Shown: positions 28,491-37,508 of the stretch, one piece after another
How positions within the stretch are numbered: the stretch's first letter is position 1
Layout: every line of letters begins with the position of its first letter
DNA from: Clostridium sp. Ade.TY
GTDB lineage: Bacteria; Bacillota; Clostridia; Clostridiales; Clostridiaceae
Assembly (NCBI RefSeq): GCF_000498355.1
Contig: NZ_AVSV01000038.1
Span: 1-55,978, forward strand
Direction of reading: 5' to 3'
DNA length: 55,978 nucleotides
Translations under genes and position numbers: made by a program
Notes under the pieces: model-generated
Told to the model about the DNA's origin: nothing
Databases searched by the model: none
What the model saw: the letters and a program-made list of their open reading frames with translations, nothing else

Positions 28491-30221
28491 ATGGATAAGA
28501 AAAAAATTGTAGCATTAATGCTTGCGACTTCAGCAACTACTGGAACTATTTTGCTTCATGATGGTGTTACAGCTCATGCAGATGAACATAAAGTTGGACA
28601 TGTTGTAAATGTTGAAACTAATCTTAGAGTAAGATCTAAGCCAAATACAAGCTCAAATATATTAGGATATTTACGTAATGGAGAAAAAGTAAATATAATT
28701 AAAAAAGTTGGTGCATGGTATGAAATAGATTTTAGAGGAGAAAAAGCTTATGCACATGGAGATTATATAAAAGAAGGATCAAATGGATCAAGTTCTGAAT
28801 CATCAGAGTCAGGAAAAGGAAAGGTAGTTAATGTATCATCAAGTCTTAGAATAAGAAGTGGTGCAGGAACTAATCATTCAATAGTTGGATATTTATATGA
28901 AGGAAACACATTTGATATATTAGGAAAAAGTGGTTCATGGTACAAAATAAAACATAACGGAACAACTGGATATGTTCATCAAGATTATGTAACAAAAGTA
29001 TCAGGAAATAATGGAGGTTCTAGTAACAGTGGAAGTGATGAATCTTTAGGCGGAAAAGTAGGACAAGTAGTTAATGTATCATCAAGTCTTAGAATAAGAA
29101 GTGGTGCAGGAACTAACACTTCTGTTATTGGATATTTATCTAATGGAGATAAGTTTAATATTACAGGAAAAAGTGGTGCATGGTATAAAATAAATACAAG
29201 AGGAACTAGTGGATATATTCATAGTGATTATGTAAAAGTATTAGGACAAGGTGAAGATAATTCATCAAATAATAATAGCAATGATAATGGAGTATCTGGC
29301 AAAAGAGGAAAAGTTGTAAATGTTTCTTCTAATTTAAGAGTTAGAAATGCACCAAGTACAAGTAGTTCAGTCGTTGCTTATCTTTTAGAAGGACAAACTT
29401 TTGATATATTAGGAAAGAGTGGTTCATGGTATAAGATAAAGCATAATGGAACAACTGGATATGTTCATGAAGATTATGTAAAAATAGTTGGAAGTTCAAA
29501 TGGAGATAATAATTCAAGTAATAGTGGTAGTAGTGAAGTCTCAGGTGAATATGGAAAAGTAGTAAATGTATCAACAAACTTAAGACTTAGAAGTGCGGCA
29601 AGTACAAGTAGTTCAGTTGTTGGTTACTTATACCCAGGAGAAACTTTGAAAATTACATCAAGAAGTGGAAATTGGTATAAAGTAAATGCAAATGGAAAAA
29701 TTGGATATGCAAGTTCAGACTATATAAAAATAATTGATAAAGATGAGGCGAATAATGGAAGTTCTACATCAGCATCTTTTGAAACTGTATTTAATATATT
29801 AAAGCAACAAATAGGTTCTCCTTATATATGGGGAGGAAAAGGTGAAATAATAACACATGATAGTTTAAGAATGTTTAAAAATATGTATCCAGATGCGGCA
29901 GCAGCTGGAAAGTATGATATACCTTCTAAATATATAAATAATGGATACAGAGCATTTGACTGTTCAGGATTATTATATTGGGGATTCAGACAAATTGGTA
30001 TAAATATTGGTGGATCAACATATTCACAAATAAATGCTGGTAGAGAAGTATCATTAAATGATGTTAGACCTGGTGATTTATTATTTTATGGAAGTCTTCA
30101 ACACGTTGGTATGTATATAGGAAATGGTAAGTGGATTGAAGCACCTAAATCACATGATTATGTTAAAATAGCAAATGTTCCATGGAGTCATATAGGAAGA
30201 GCAAGAAGAGTTTTAAATTAA
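28491..30221 (+). CDS. Secreted SH3-repeat NlpC/P60 peptidoglycan hydrolase
   Basis: The 576-residue exported protein has a signal peptide ending near THAHA-like residues 26-31. Five bacterial SH3b repeats follow (each VVNVxxxLRxRxxxxxSSxVxxYL ... WYKIxxxGxxGYxHxDYV), separated by Ser/Gly/Asn-rich linkers. A C-terminal NlpC/P60 domain (about 450-576) has the catalytic Cys in AFDCSGLLYWGF, His in LQHVGMYIGNG and a third polar residue in WIEAPKSH. It should cleave cell-wall peptides, the SH3 repeats binding peptidoglycan. Two repeats share a 50-base identical stretch. A terminator follows. Confidence 0.93.
   Translation: MDKKKIVALMLATSATTGTILLHDGVTAHADEHKVGHVVNVETNLRVRSKPNTSSNILGYLRNGEKVNIIKKVGAWYEIDFRGEKAYAHGDYIKEGSNGSSSESSESGKGKVVNVSSSLRIRSGAGTNHSIVGYLYEGNTFDILGKSGSWYKIKHNGTTGYVHQDYVTKVSGNNGGSSNSGSDESLGGKVGQVVNVSSSLRIRSGAGTNTSVIGYLSNGDKFNITGKSGAWYKINTRGTSGYIHSDYVKVLGQGEDNSSNNNSNDNGVSGKRGKVVNVSSNLRVRNAPSTSSSVVAYLLEGQTFDILGKSGSWYKIKHNGTTGYVHEDYVKIVGSSNGDNNSSNSGSSEVSGEYGKVVNVSTNLRLRSAASTSSSVVGYLYPGETLKITSRSGNWYKVNANGKIGYASSDYIKIIDKDEANNGSSTSASFETVFNILKQQIGSPYIWGGKGEIITHDSLRMFKNMYPDAAAAGKYDIPSKYINNGYRAFDCSGLLYWGFRQIGINIGGSTYSQINAGREVSLNDVRPGDLLFYGSLQHVGMYIGNGKWIEAPKSHDYVKIANVPWSHIGRARRVLN
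28824..29116 (+). repeat. Identical 50-bp direct repeats within the SH3 region
   Basis: 28824-28873 and 29067-29116 are identical over 50 bases and 243 bases (81 codons) apart. Recombination between them would remove exactly one SH3 unit in frame. A second near-identical pair lies near 28911 and 29399. Confidence 0.85.
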
Positions 30222-30227
30222 AATATT

Positions 30228-30264
30228 AAGCTTAGTTTTTAAAATAAAAAACTAAGCTTTTTTT
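30228..30264 (+). terminator. Intrinsic terminator
   Basis: Stem AAGCTTAGTTTTT with its complement and a run of seven T, after the NlpC/P60 gene. Confidence 0.88.
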
Positions 30265-30345
30265 ATATATAAATATGGAAAAAAATTACATAAGAATATA
30301 TAATAGTTTGTAAGGGAGTTGAATTTAAATTAAGGGGAGATATTT

Positions 30346-31548
30346 ATGTGGAGTAAAATTGCAATAATAGGTTTTAATAACATTACAAAAGAAATTTTAA
30401 ATGATGAAAATTTAAATATATCAAAGGTTTTAGTTGAAAATATAAATAATTTAAGTGATTATGATAGTAATTTATTAAGAAATACTTTAGTTGAAAATAT
30501 TAATGAAATAATAAATGATGAGGAAATAAAATTAATAGTTAATTTAAACAATAATAATTTGAAATTAGATAACTTTATAAAGTGTATGGGAAAGGGAAAA
30601 CATTTAATTTTTTTAGAAGATAGCATAAAGTTTAAAGATTATAAATTATTGAAAAAATCAGCAGAAAAATTAAATGTTACTATAAAATATAGTACGGATT
30701 CGTTAATTGATATATTAAATATTAATAAAGATAATATAACTAGTATTTGGGGGATTTTAGATAATGTATCAAACAATATAATAAATATAATGGAAAATAA
30801 AAAAATAGATTTAAAAGATGCAATAAATGTTTATAAAAGTAATTATAATAAAATTGATTTAATAAATTGTATTGAAGGAGAAAAATCAAAAAATAAATTA
30901 AGAGTTATTGCATCGAATATAGTAAATTTTGATATACCAGATGAAAAAATATATGTTGAAGGTATAGAAAATATAAATAAAGTGGATATAGAATATGCAA
31001 ATAAATTTAATATGGCAATAAAACTTTTAAGTATATTAAAAATTAAAGATGATCAATTAGAAGCTAGAGTTCACCCTGTAATGATGCCTATAAAGAATAA
31101 ATTAGTTAACATATTAAAAGATGAAATAGGAATAATAATTAAAAGTGGAGATTATGGAAATTTTATGATTTCTAATGATATTGGAAATTATAAGGTGAAA
31201 GCAAATTTAATTAAAGACAGTATTAAAAACTTTAACATAGGGTGTATAGATAAACAATATAAAAAAATTAAATTTAAGGATATAGAGGGGGCATATACTA
31301 AATATTATATAAGGATAAATATTAATAATAAACCAGGAATTATAGGAGATATAACATCTATTTTAGGAGATTATGATGTAAATATAGAATATATAGAAAA
31401 TACTTTAATAGATAATAGTAATATGAGTATTGTAATAGTTACCAGTAAATGTAAAGAAATTCAAATAATTGATGCAATAGATTGTATATATGAACTAAAA
31501 CCTACTATAAAAATAAAAAATATAATAAGGATAGAAAATTTTAAATAG
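30346..31548 (+). CDS. Homoserine dehydrogenase-like protein, probably non-catalytic
   Basis: The 400-residue protein keeps the homoserine dehydrogenase layout: Rossmann-like N terminus (IAIIGFNNITKEIL), a segment SIWGILDNVSNNIINIMENK where active enzymes have G-I-x-N-G-T-x-N, the conserved LEARVHPVMMPIKN near residue 240, and a C-terminal ACT domain (YYIRININNKPGIIGDITSI near 325). The glycine-rich nucleotide loop is not intact and the catalytic region, usually G-x-D-A-x-x-K, reads EGEKSKNKL, with Lys where Asp is expected. The frame is open and monocistronic, so it may have become an amino acid-sensing protein through its ACT domain. No threonine or methionine genes are nearby. Confidence 0.7.
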   Translation: MWSKIAIIGFNNITKEILNDENLNISKVLVENINNLSDYDSNLLRNTLVENINEIINDEEIKLIVNLNNNNLKLDNFIKCMGKGKHLIFLEDSIKFKDYKLLKKSAEKLNVTIKYSTDSLIDILNINKDNITSIWGILDNVSNNIINIMENKKIDLKDAINVYKSNYNKIDLINCIEGEKSKNKLRVIASNIVNFDIPDEKIYVEGIENINKVDIEYANKFNMAIKLLSILKIKDDQLEARVHPVMMPIKNKLVNILKDEIGIIIKSGDYGNFMISNDIGNYKVKANLIKDSIKNFNIGCIDKQYKKIKFKDIEGAYTKYYIRININNKPGIIGDITSILGDYDVNIEYIENTLIDNSNMSIVIVTSKCKEIQIIDAIDCIYELKPTIKIKNIIRIENFK

Positions 31549-31587
31549 GAGTTATGTTATCGTTTAGATAACATAACTCCTATTTTT
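31547..31587 (+). terminator. Intrinsic terminator
   Basis: Perfect 15-bp stem AGGAGTTATGTTATC with its complement, 5-base loop, followed by ATTTTTAAT. Confidence 0.88.
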
Positions 31588-31688
31588 AATAATTTTTAAA
31601 AATAATATGAATAAAATAAAATTATATATGGTATTTGATATTACATTATGATATAATACTAACAATATAATAAAAGGGGGAAGATACC

Positions 31689-33365
31689 ATGAATGGTAGA
31701 GGAGATTTTGAAGATATATTTTCAAATATATCTAAAATGAAAAATGCAAAAAATAATTTCACGGAAAATATTAAAAATAAAAATGCTAAATTCACTCAAT
31801 TTCTAAAATGGCTTTTAGTTGCCTATTTGGTATTAGGAGCAATATTATTATTTCAAAGTAAATTAATTCTGGATTTATCATTAAGCTTTTTTGTTTTAAT
31901 ATTACCATTTATAGCTTGTAGCATAATATATGGAGTTACTCATTTTAATAAAAAATATATTATGTCAGGAGTTATTGTACTTTTAATATATATAGGACTT
32001 ATGATATTTTATAGTCCTCTTATAAGTTATAAAGCTCATAGAGATTTATTAGGTAAAGTAGATTCTGTTGAGTTTTCAAGTCAAATAGAACATATAGATT
32101 TAAAACAACTTCCTACGATAGATAAAGAACTTGCAGATAAGCTTGCAGATAAAAAACTTGGTGAAATACCAAGTCTTGGTAGTCAAGTTTATGTAGGTGA
32201 TTTAACTCTTCAAAGTATTAATGGAGATCTTTATTATGTAGCTCCTCTTGAGCATTCATCACTTTTTAAATGGATATCAAATATGGAAGGAACAGCAGGA
32301 TATGTAAAAGTAAGTGCTACTAATCAAAATGATGTACAACTTGTAACAGAACTTGATGGGAAACCACTTAAAATAAAATATTTAGAATCAGCATATCTTT
32401 TCTCAGATTTAGATAGAGCAGCTTTTTTAAGAGATATGAAAAAGGCACATACAGACTATACTTTTGAATTAGATGATAATGGAAGGCCATATTGGGTAAT
32501 AACTAGATATGATAATGCAATTGGAATAACAGAATCTAAAGCAACAGGTGCGTTAATAATAGATGCACAAACTGGAGAATCAAAAGTTTATGATATAGAT
32601 AATATGCCTAAATGGGTTGATAGAATACAGCCTGATAGATTTATTAAAAATTATATTGATAAATGGGGTACTTTAGTTCATGGAGTATTTAACTTTAGTG
32701 ATAAAGATAAATTAGTATCAACAGATGGAATGAATCTTATTTACAATAAAAATGAATGCTATTATTATACTGGAATAACTTCTGTTGGAAATGATGAAGG
32801 ATTAGTTGGATTTACTTTAACTAATACAAGAACAGGAAAAACAACTATGTACAAAACATCTGGTGCAACTGAAACTGCTGCAATGAAATCAGCAGAAGGA
32901 AAAGTTCAACAATATAAATATACAGCAACATTCCCTTATTTAATAAATATTCAAAATGAACCAACTTATTTTATGACATTAAAAGATGCAAATGGATTAG
33001 TTAAAAATTATGCTATGGTTAATGTTAAAAATTACAATACTGTAGCTGTTGGGGATTCTCTTCAAGCAACATTAAATAAATATTTGGAGGTTTTAACTAA
33101 TACAAATATTTCTTTAGAAGGAAGCAATAGTGCCAAAGTTATTGAGGGAGAAATAGAGAGAATAGGTCTTGTTATAAAAGAAGGAGCTAGTATATATGAT
33201 ATTAAGCTTAAAGGATCAGATAATATATATTCAGTATCAACAGAAACAGCAAGAGAAGTAGCTTTAAGTAGTGTTGGAGATAAGGTTAAAATAGAGTATA
33301 TGAATGTAGGAGATAGTAGATATATAATAGTAAATTCATTTACTAACGGAAAAATAAATAAATAA
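31689..33365 (+). CDS. Large membrane protein of unknown function
   Basis: The 558-residue protein has a polar N terminus of about 38 residues, then three membrane helices (about 40-57, 62-82 and 90-110) and a large extracytoplasmic region of about 440 residues. That region includes GRPYWVITRYDNAIG and GALIIDAQTGESKVYDID, which recall PepSY-like ligand domains. The last 80 residues are beta-rich (EGEIERIGLVIKEGASIYDI), possibly an OB- or barrel-like fold. The ribosome site is AAAAGGGGG and a terminator follows. It is a stand-alone gene; I know no function for it. Confidence 0.65.
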   Translation: MNGRGDFEDIFSNISKMKNAKNNFTENIKNKNAKFTQFLKWLLVAYLVLGAILLFQSKLILDLSLSFFVLILPFIACSIIYGVTHFNKKYIMSGVIVLLIYIGLMIFYSPLISYKAHRDLLGKVDSVEFSSQIEHIDLKQLPTIDKELADKLADKKLGEIPSLGSQVYVGDLTLQSINGDLYYVAPLEHSSLFKWISNMEGTAGYVKVSATNQNDVQLVTELDGKPLKIKYLESAYLFSDLDRAAFLRDMKKAHTDYTFELDDNGRPYWVITRYDNAIGITESKATGALIIDAQTGESKVYDIDNMPKWVDRIQPDRFIKNYIDKWGTLVHGVFNFSDKDKLVSTDGMNLIYNKNECYYYTGITSVGNDEGLVGFTLTNTRTGKTTMYKTSGATETAAMKSAEGKVQQYKYTATFPYLINIQNEPTYFMTLKDANGLVKNYAMVNVKNYNTVAVGDSLQATLNKYLEVLTNTNISLEGSNSAKVIEGEIERIGLVIKEGASIYDIKLKGSDNIYSVSTETAREVALSSVGDKVKIEYMNVGDSRYIIVNSFTNGKINK

Positions 33366-33376
33366 TATTAATTTTG

Positions 33377-33413
33377 AAAAAGTCTATGTGAATAGTTCAC
33401 ATAGACTTTTTTT
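33377..33413. terminator. Bidirectional terminator
   Basis: Perfect 16-bp stem AAAAAGTCTATGTGAA with its complement and a 3-base loop; T runs both ways between convergent genes. Confidence 0.88.
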
Positions 33414-33429
33414 ATAAATTAAATATTAA

Positions 33430-34626
33430 CTAATTTATTATATTTATAAATAATGTAATAATAGCAGAATTAACAAAGTCTATAAATAGACATCCTACTA
33501 TAGGAACAGTAATATATGGAGTTTTTGCAAAGCCAAATTTATTTGTTAATGCATCCATATTTGCGACAGCATTTGGAGTCGCACCCATTCCAAATCCGCA
33601 ATTTGCTGATGCAAATACAGCTGCATCATAATCTTTTCCCATTATATTAAATGTTATAAAATAAGCGAATAATCCCATTAGTATAGTTTGTCCAATAAGC
33701 ATTACAATCATAGGTATAGCTAAGTCAAAAAGCTCCCATAATTTTAAGCTCATAAGAGCCATTGATAAAAAGAATGAAAGACTAATTCCACCTATTACTT
33801 CAATTTCTTTTTCTTCAATATTTATATTTTTAAAATCATAAATATTTCTAATTATTGCAGCCGCAAGCATAGCACCAATATATGATGGGAATGTAAGTCC
33901 TATATTTTGAATTAAGATAGAAATTATGGAACCTAGTCCCATTGCAATAAAAATTAAAGAAACACCTTTCATAATTTTAATATTGCAAAGAATAGCTTTG
34001 TTATCTTCATGAAAATCACTAACTGGTATAAATTTATTATTAGATAGCTTAGGAGTTTTTAAACTTTTACGTTCTATTAAGTTTTTTGCAACTATTCCTC
34101 CTATTAAACTTCCCATAACTAATCCAAAAGTAGCAGCAGCAAAAGATATTGTAGTTGCTCCTGAAATACCCATTTGTTCTAAAAGTGGACCAAATGATCC
34201 AGCAGTTCCATGCCCACCAACCATTGGAATTGAAGCTGTACAAAGTCCTATTAATGGATTTAAATGAAAGAATTTTGCTAAAGATATACCTAATATATCT
34301 TGGCAAAATATTAAAATGGTAGCAACTAATAAAAATATAATAACACTAATACCACCTTTTTTTAATATTTTAAGGCTTGCTGTAAAACCTACACTAGTAA
34401 AAAACGCTGTCATAAAAACACCTTGAAGTGTAGTGTCTAAAGAGATAGTTGCTATATTTGCAATTTTAAAAATAAGAACCACGATGGAAAAAATAAGTCC
34501 ACCTATAACTGGTGCAGGAATACAATACTTTGATAACACTGATATTTTATTTTTTAAATATTGCCCCATATAAAATACAAGTGTAGCTAATGCCATAGTT
34601 TGAAATATATCGAATTTAACTTCCAT
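33430..34626 (-). CDS. gltS: Sodium/glutamate symporter
   Basis: The 398-residue protein has about ten to twelve membrane segments in two inverted halves. Family motifs are MVGGHGTAGSFGPLLE near residue 140 and CGFGMGATPNAVANM near 345, both in re-entrant loops of the GltS family. It imports glutamate with Na+. AGGAGG precedes the ATG. The 331-bp upstream gap holds a long imperfect inverted repeat and the promoter of a divergent YtrA-type regulator. Confidence 0.93.
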   Translation of the reverse strand: MEVKFDIFQTMALATLVFYMGQYLKNKISVLSKYCIPAPVIGGLIFSIVVLIFKIANIATISLDTTLQGVFMTAFFTSVGFTASLKILKKGGISVIIFLLVATILIFCQDILGISLAKFFHLNPLIGLCTASIPMVGGHGTAGSFGPLLEQMGISGATTISFAAATFGLVMGSLIGGIVAKNLIERKSLKTPKLSNNKFIPVSDFHEDNKAILCNIKIMKGVSLIFIAMGLGSIISILIQNIGLTFPSYIGAMLAAAIIRNIYDFKNINIEEKEIEVIGGISLSFFLSMALMSLKLWELFDLAIPMIVMLIGQTILMGLFAYFITFNIMGKDYDAAVFASANCGFGMGATPNAVANMDALTNKFGFAKTPYITVPIVGCLFIDFVNSAIITLFINIIN

Positions 34627-34749
34627 ATAATTTCCTCCTTTGTGTAAAAATTAAATTGCTTATTGCTAATAAATTTTAAATGTTAATATTTAAAACCTAA
34701 ATGTAGTTTATAATAAAATCGGTATAAATGCAAGTTATATATAATCTAA

Positions 34750-34814
34750 ATTCATTTTTGAAAAGGTTGCTATTTGATTTACCTGTTAACATAGCAATAT
34801 ATTTCAAGATGAAT
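34750..34814. repeat. Long imperfect inverted repeat upstream of gltS
   Basis: 24-base arms (34750-34773 and 34791-34814) pair with a few mismatches around a 17-base loop. The ends ATTCAT and the inner TTGCTAT are exact. No U tract follows on either strand, so it is not an ordinary terminator. Confidence 0.65.
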
Positions 34815-34884
34815 GCAAGAAGTGTGTAGAATTTATTCATTTAATATAATGCTGTAATATAAGACTGAAAGTTTGTAAAAATAA

Positions 34885-34941
34885 TTGACAAAATTATTCA
34901 GTGTGTATATACTGTACATAAAGAGTATATACAGTATATAC
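34885..34941 (+). promoter_or_regulatory. Promoter with three GTATATAC palindromes (YtrA-type operator)
   Basis: TTGACA (34885-34890), 17 bases, TATACT (34908-34913). The self-complementary octamer GTATATAC occurs at 34905-34912, 34925-34932 and 34934-34941. The outer copies are part of an 11-base inverted repeat GTATATACTGT/ACAGTATATAC. The first site covers the -10, so binding should block initiation; autorepression by the downstream GntR protein is likely. Confidence 0.85.
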
Positions 34942-34957
34942 AAAGAGGGGTGAAATT

Positions 34958-35329
34958 TTGAACATAATAATTTCGAATACTTTAGGAATACCAATATATG
35001 AACAAATAGCAAAAGAGATTAAAAATGAAATAATATCAGGAAATTTAAAAGAAAATGAATTACTTCCATCAATAAGAAGTTTAGCAGCAGAACTCAGAGT
35101 TAGTGTTATTACCACAAAAAGAGCTTATGAGGAACTTGAAAGAGATGGATATATCTACACGATTAAAGGAAAAGGGTCTTATGTTGCAGAGCAAAATAGA
35201 GAACTTTTAAAAGAGGAAAAGCTTAAAGAAATTGAAGGTAAATTTATTGAAGCAATTAATATTTCAAATAGCATAGGGTTAGAATTTGATGAATTAATAG
35301 AAATGCTTAAAACATTAAAAGAAATTTAA
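34958..35329 (+). CDS. GntR family regulator, YtrA subfamily
   Basis: The 123-residue protein is a GntR winged helix (IPIYEQIAKEIKNEIISG, LLPSIRSLAAELRVSVITTK, GYIYTIKGKGSYVAE) with only a short C-terminal dimerisation helix, the YtrA subtype. Start is TTG 34958 after GAGGGGTG. It heads a four-gene operon with an ATPase and two permeases and very probably represses it through the GTATATAC sites. In Bacillus the comparable Ytr system responds to cell-wall antibiotics. Confidence 0.92.
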   Translation: MNIIISNTLGIPIYEQIAKEIKNEIISGNLKENELLPSIRSLAAELRVSVITTKRAYEELERDGYIYTIKGKGSYVAEQNRELLKEEKLKEIEGKFIEAINISNSIGLEFDELIEMLKTLKEI

Positions 35330-35340
35330 GGAGAGTTGTT

Positions 35341-36210
35341 ATGGAAAATTATGATAATATATTAGAATTAAAAAATGTCATTAAAAATTACAAATATTTT
35401 TCGTTAAAAGATATAACCTTTAATCTACCAAAAGGAATGGTAATGGGATTAATTGGACCAAATGGAGCAGGTAAAACAACATTAATTAAATCTATAATGG
35501 GACTTTTAAAGGTGAATTCTGGAGATATAAAAGTATTTAATAAAAATATTAAAGATAATGAGATTTTTATAAAGGATAAGATAGGTTTTGTTTATGATGA
35601 TTGTTATGCTTTTGAAGAATTTTCTTTAGAAGAAAATAAAAAAATAATATCATCATTTTATTCAAAATGGAATGAGGAAAAATATAAAAATTATATAAAA
35701 ATATTTAATTTAAATAGTAAAAAGAAGCTGAAAGAATTATCAAAGGGGCAAAAGATGAGATTTTCTTTAGCTATTGCACTTTCACATAGTGCAGAACTTT
35801 TAATATTAGATGAACCAACATCAGGACTTGATCCTGTATTTAGAAGTGAACTTTTAGATATTTTATTTAATCTTATTGGAGAAGAAGAAATTTCAATATT
35901 ATATTCTACTCATATAACTAATGATTTAGAAAAATTAGCTGATTATATAACATTTATAAATGATGGAAAATTACAATTTTCTATAGAAAAAGATACTCTT
36001 TTGGATAATCATTTCTTAGTTAAAGGGCCTTTAGATATATTAGATAAAAGTATAGAAAGTAAGTTTATAGGAGTTAAGAGAAATAAATATAATTTTGAAG
36101 CTTTAACAGATACTAAGATATGGGTAAAAGAATTAGGGGATAAAGTTATTTTAGAAAAGGCTAATTTAGACGATATAATAGTTTATTATTCTAAACATAA
36201 AGAGGTGTAA
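35341..36210 (+). CDS. ABC transporter ATPase of the YtrA-linked exporter
   Basis: The 289-residue ATPase has Walker A GLIGPNGAGKTT near residue 36, signature LSKGQKMRFSLA, Walker B LLILDEPTSGLDP and the switch region ILYSTHIT. A C-terminal extension of about 80 residues after the core is typical of YtrB-like ATPases. It starts 11 bases after the regulator and is followed at three bases by the first membrane protein. It should power export or membrane-stress relief. Confidence 0.9.
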   Translation: MENYDNILELKNVIKNYKYFSLKDITFNLPKGMVMGLIGPNGAGKTTLIKSIMGLLKVNSGDIKVFNKNIKDNEIFIKDKIGFVYDDCYAFEEFSLEENKKIISSFYSKWNEEKYKNYIKIFNLNSKKKLKELSKGQKMRFSLAIALSHSAELLILDEPTSGLDPVFRSELLDILFNLIGEEEISILYSTHITNDLEKLADYITFINDGKLQFSIEKDTLLDNHFLVKGPLDILDKSIESKFIGVKRNKYNFEALTDTKIWVKELGDKVILEKANLDDIIVYYSKHKEV

Positions 36211-36213
36211 TTT

Positions 36214-36813
36214 ATGAGTGAATTATTAAGGATAGAGTTTTTAATTCAAAAGAACTATATAAAAAGCTTAGTTATAAGTATTATTGTAATTTTATGCAGT
36301 TTTACTTTAAGTAATTCTATAAATAATATTCAGTTTATGGCTATATTTTTTACTTTTTATTTCATAATAGTTTCAATTGAAATAGAAAAAAGAAATAAAT
36401 TCAATATTTATTTGAATTCTTTACCAATTAAAAAAGAGGAATATATTTTATCAAAATATTTAAGTTCTATTATTTATATTATATTAACTAATATACTTTT
36501 TCTTATAATATCATTATTTTTAAATTTTATTTTTAATAGAACTATGTTTACATGTTTTTCAAATATAATTACAACCCTTTCAATACAATTTTTGTATGCT
36601 TCAATTATACTTCCAGTTTTTATAAATATAAATTATAAATATACAAAATTTTTTAATGTGGCATTTTCGGTGATTACAGTAATATTCTTAATGGAAATGC
36701 AAGTTAAAACAATCTTATTTATAAATAATTTTAAATTTTTAATTTTTAGTATAATAGTATTTTTAATATCTTCAATAATTTCAATATTTATTTTTAAAAG
36801 AAGGGATGTTTAA
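36214..36813 (+). CDS. ABC-2 type membrane protein 1
   Basis: The 199-residue protein has about six hydrophobic segments and the short loop NSLPIKKEEYILSKYLSSII (residues 69-88), which recurs in the ABC2_membrane family encoded beside YtrA-type regulators. It overlaps no gene but is tightly spaced with the ATPase and the next permease. It probably forms a heterodimeric channel with the next product. Confidence 0.82.
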   Translation: MSELLRIEFLIQKNYIKSLVISIIVILCSFTLSNSINNIQFMAIFFTFYFIIVSIEIEKRNKFNIYLNSLPIKKEEYILSKYLSSIIYIILTNILFLIISLFLNFIFNRTMFTCFSNIITTLSIQFLYASIILPVFININYKYTKFFNVAFSVITVIFLMEMQVKTILFINNFKFLIFSIIVFLISSIISIFIFKRRDV

Positions 36814-36815
36814 TA

Positions 36816-37472
36816 ATGAATAATTTAGTTTTAAAAGATATAAAAATACAGACTAAAATATATATAGTTTATATTTTATTTTTAATATTTTTAATAGCTT
36901 TAATTATAAAAAATAGAGAAAATGATTTATATGTTAATTTGCATGCTATTATGACTATAGTTTTTTCTTTTTCTTTTTCTTTATTAAGTATAAGTTTTAT
37001 AATAGCGAAAACTTCTGGGAACAATATAAACAAGCTTTTAAAATCATTACCAATAAAAGCGGAAGAAATTGTACTTGGTAAAATTAAAACAACTATATAT
37101 ATTTTTTTTATATACTATATACCTGTTTTGTTAATCCAAGTAATAGTAAATAATATATTAAATATAAGTTTTTTAAGTAACATGTATATCATGATATTTT
37201 CATTCATAATATTTTATATAGTTGCATTGACTAATTTATTTTCAGCTTTACTATTTCCAAATAGTAATATAAATTTTTATATTAGGTTATTTTCAGTTTT
37301 AATATCCATATTTTTAATGGGGAATATTGTATCAAGTGACATAGAAGGAAATATACTATTTATTGTAAATAATTTAAATATTATTGCTTTAAGTTTAATA
37401 ATAATTTTAATTATATTATCTATTATTTCATATAAAGTTGTATCCAAAAAGTTTAATAATTTAAATTTATAA
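36816..37472 (+). CDS. ABC-2 type membrane protein 2
   Basis: The 218-residue paralogue of the preceding gene has about six membrane segments and the equivalent loop KSLPIKAEEIVLGKIKTTIY (residues 76-95). The two copies probably arose by duplication and form the membrane part of the YtrA-controlled exporter. The ribosome site GGGATG lies in the end of the previous gene. A bidirectional terminator ends the operon. Confidence 0.82.
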   Translation: MNNLVLKDIKIQTKIYIVYILFLIFLIALIIKNRENDLYVNLHAIMTIVFSFSFSLLSISFIIAKTSGNNINKLLKSLPIKAEEIVLGKIKTTIYIFFIYYIPVLLIQVIVNNILNISFLSNMYIMIFSFIIFYIVALTNLFSALLFPNSNINFYIRLFSVLISIFLMGNIVSSDIEGNILFIVNNLNIIALSLIIILIILSIISYKVVSKKFNNLNL

Positions 37473-37474
37473 AA

Positions 37475-37504
37475 AAGAGTTAGCTAAATTTTAGCTAACT
37501 CTTA
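37475..37504. terminator. Bidirectional terminator
   Basis: Palindrome with arms AGAGTTAGCTAAA and its complement between the exporter operon and the convergent ABC-F gene. Confidence 0.82.
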
Positions 37505-37508
37505 ATCT

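Larger units (their letters stand above)
34627..34957. other. 331-bp intergenic region between gltS and the YtrA-type gene
   Basis: No coding frame is supported. It contains the gltS ribosome site, a long imperfect inverted repeat (34750-34814), and the promoter and operators of the divergent GntR gene. The part 34640-34740 is AT-rich with no structure I can name. Confidence 0.7.
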
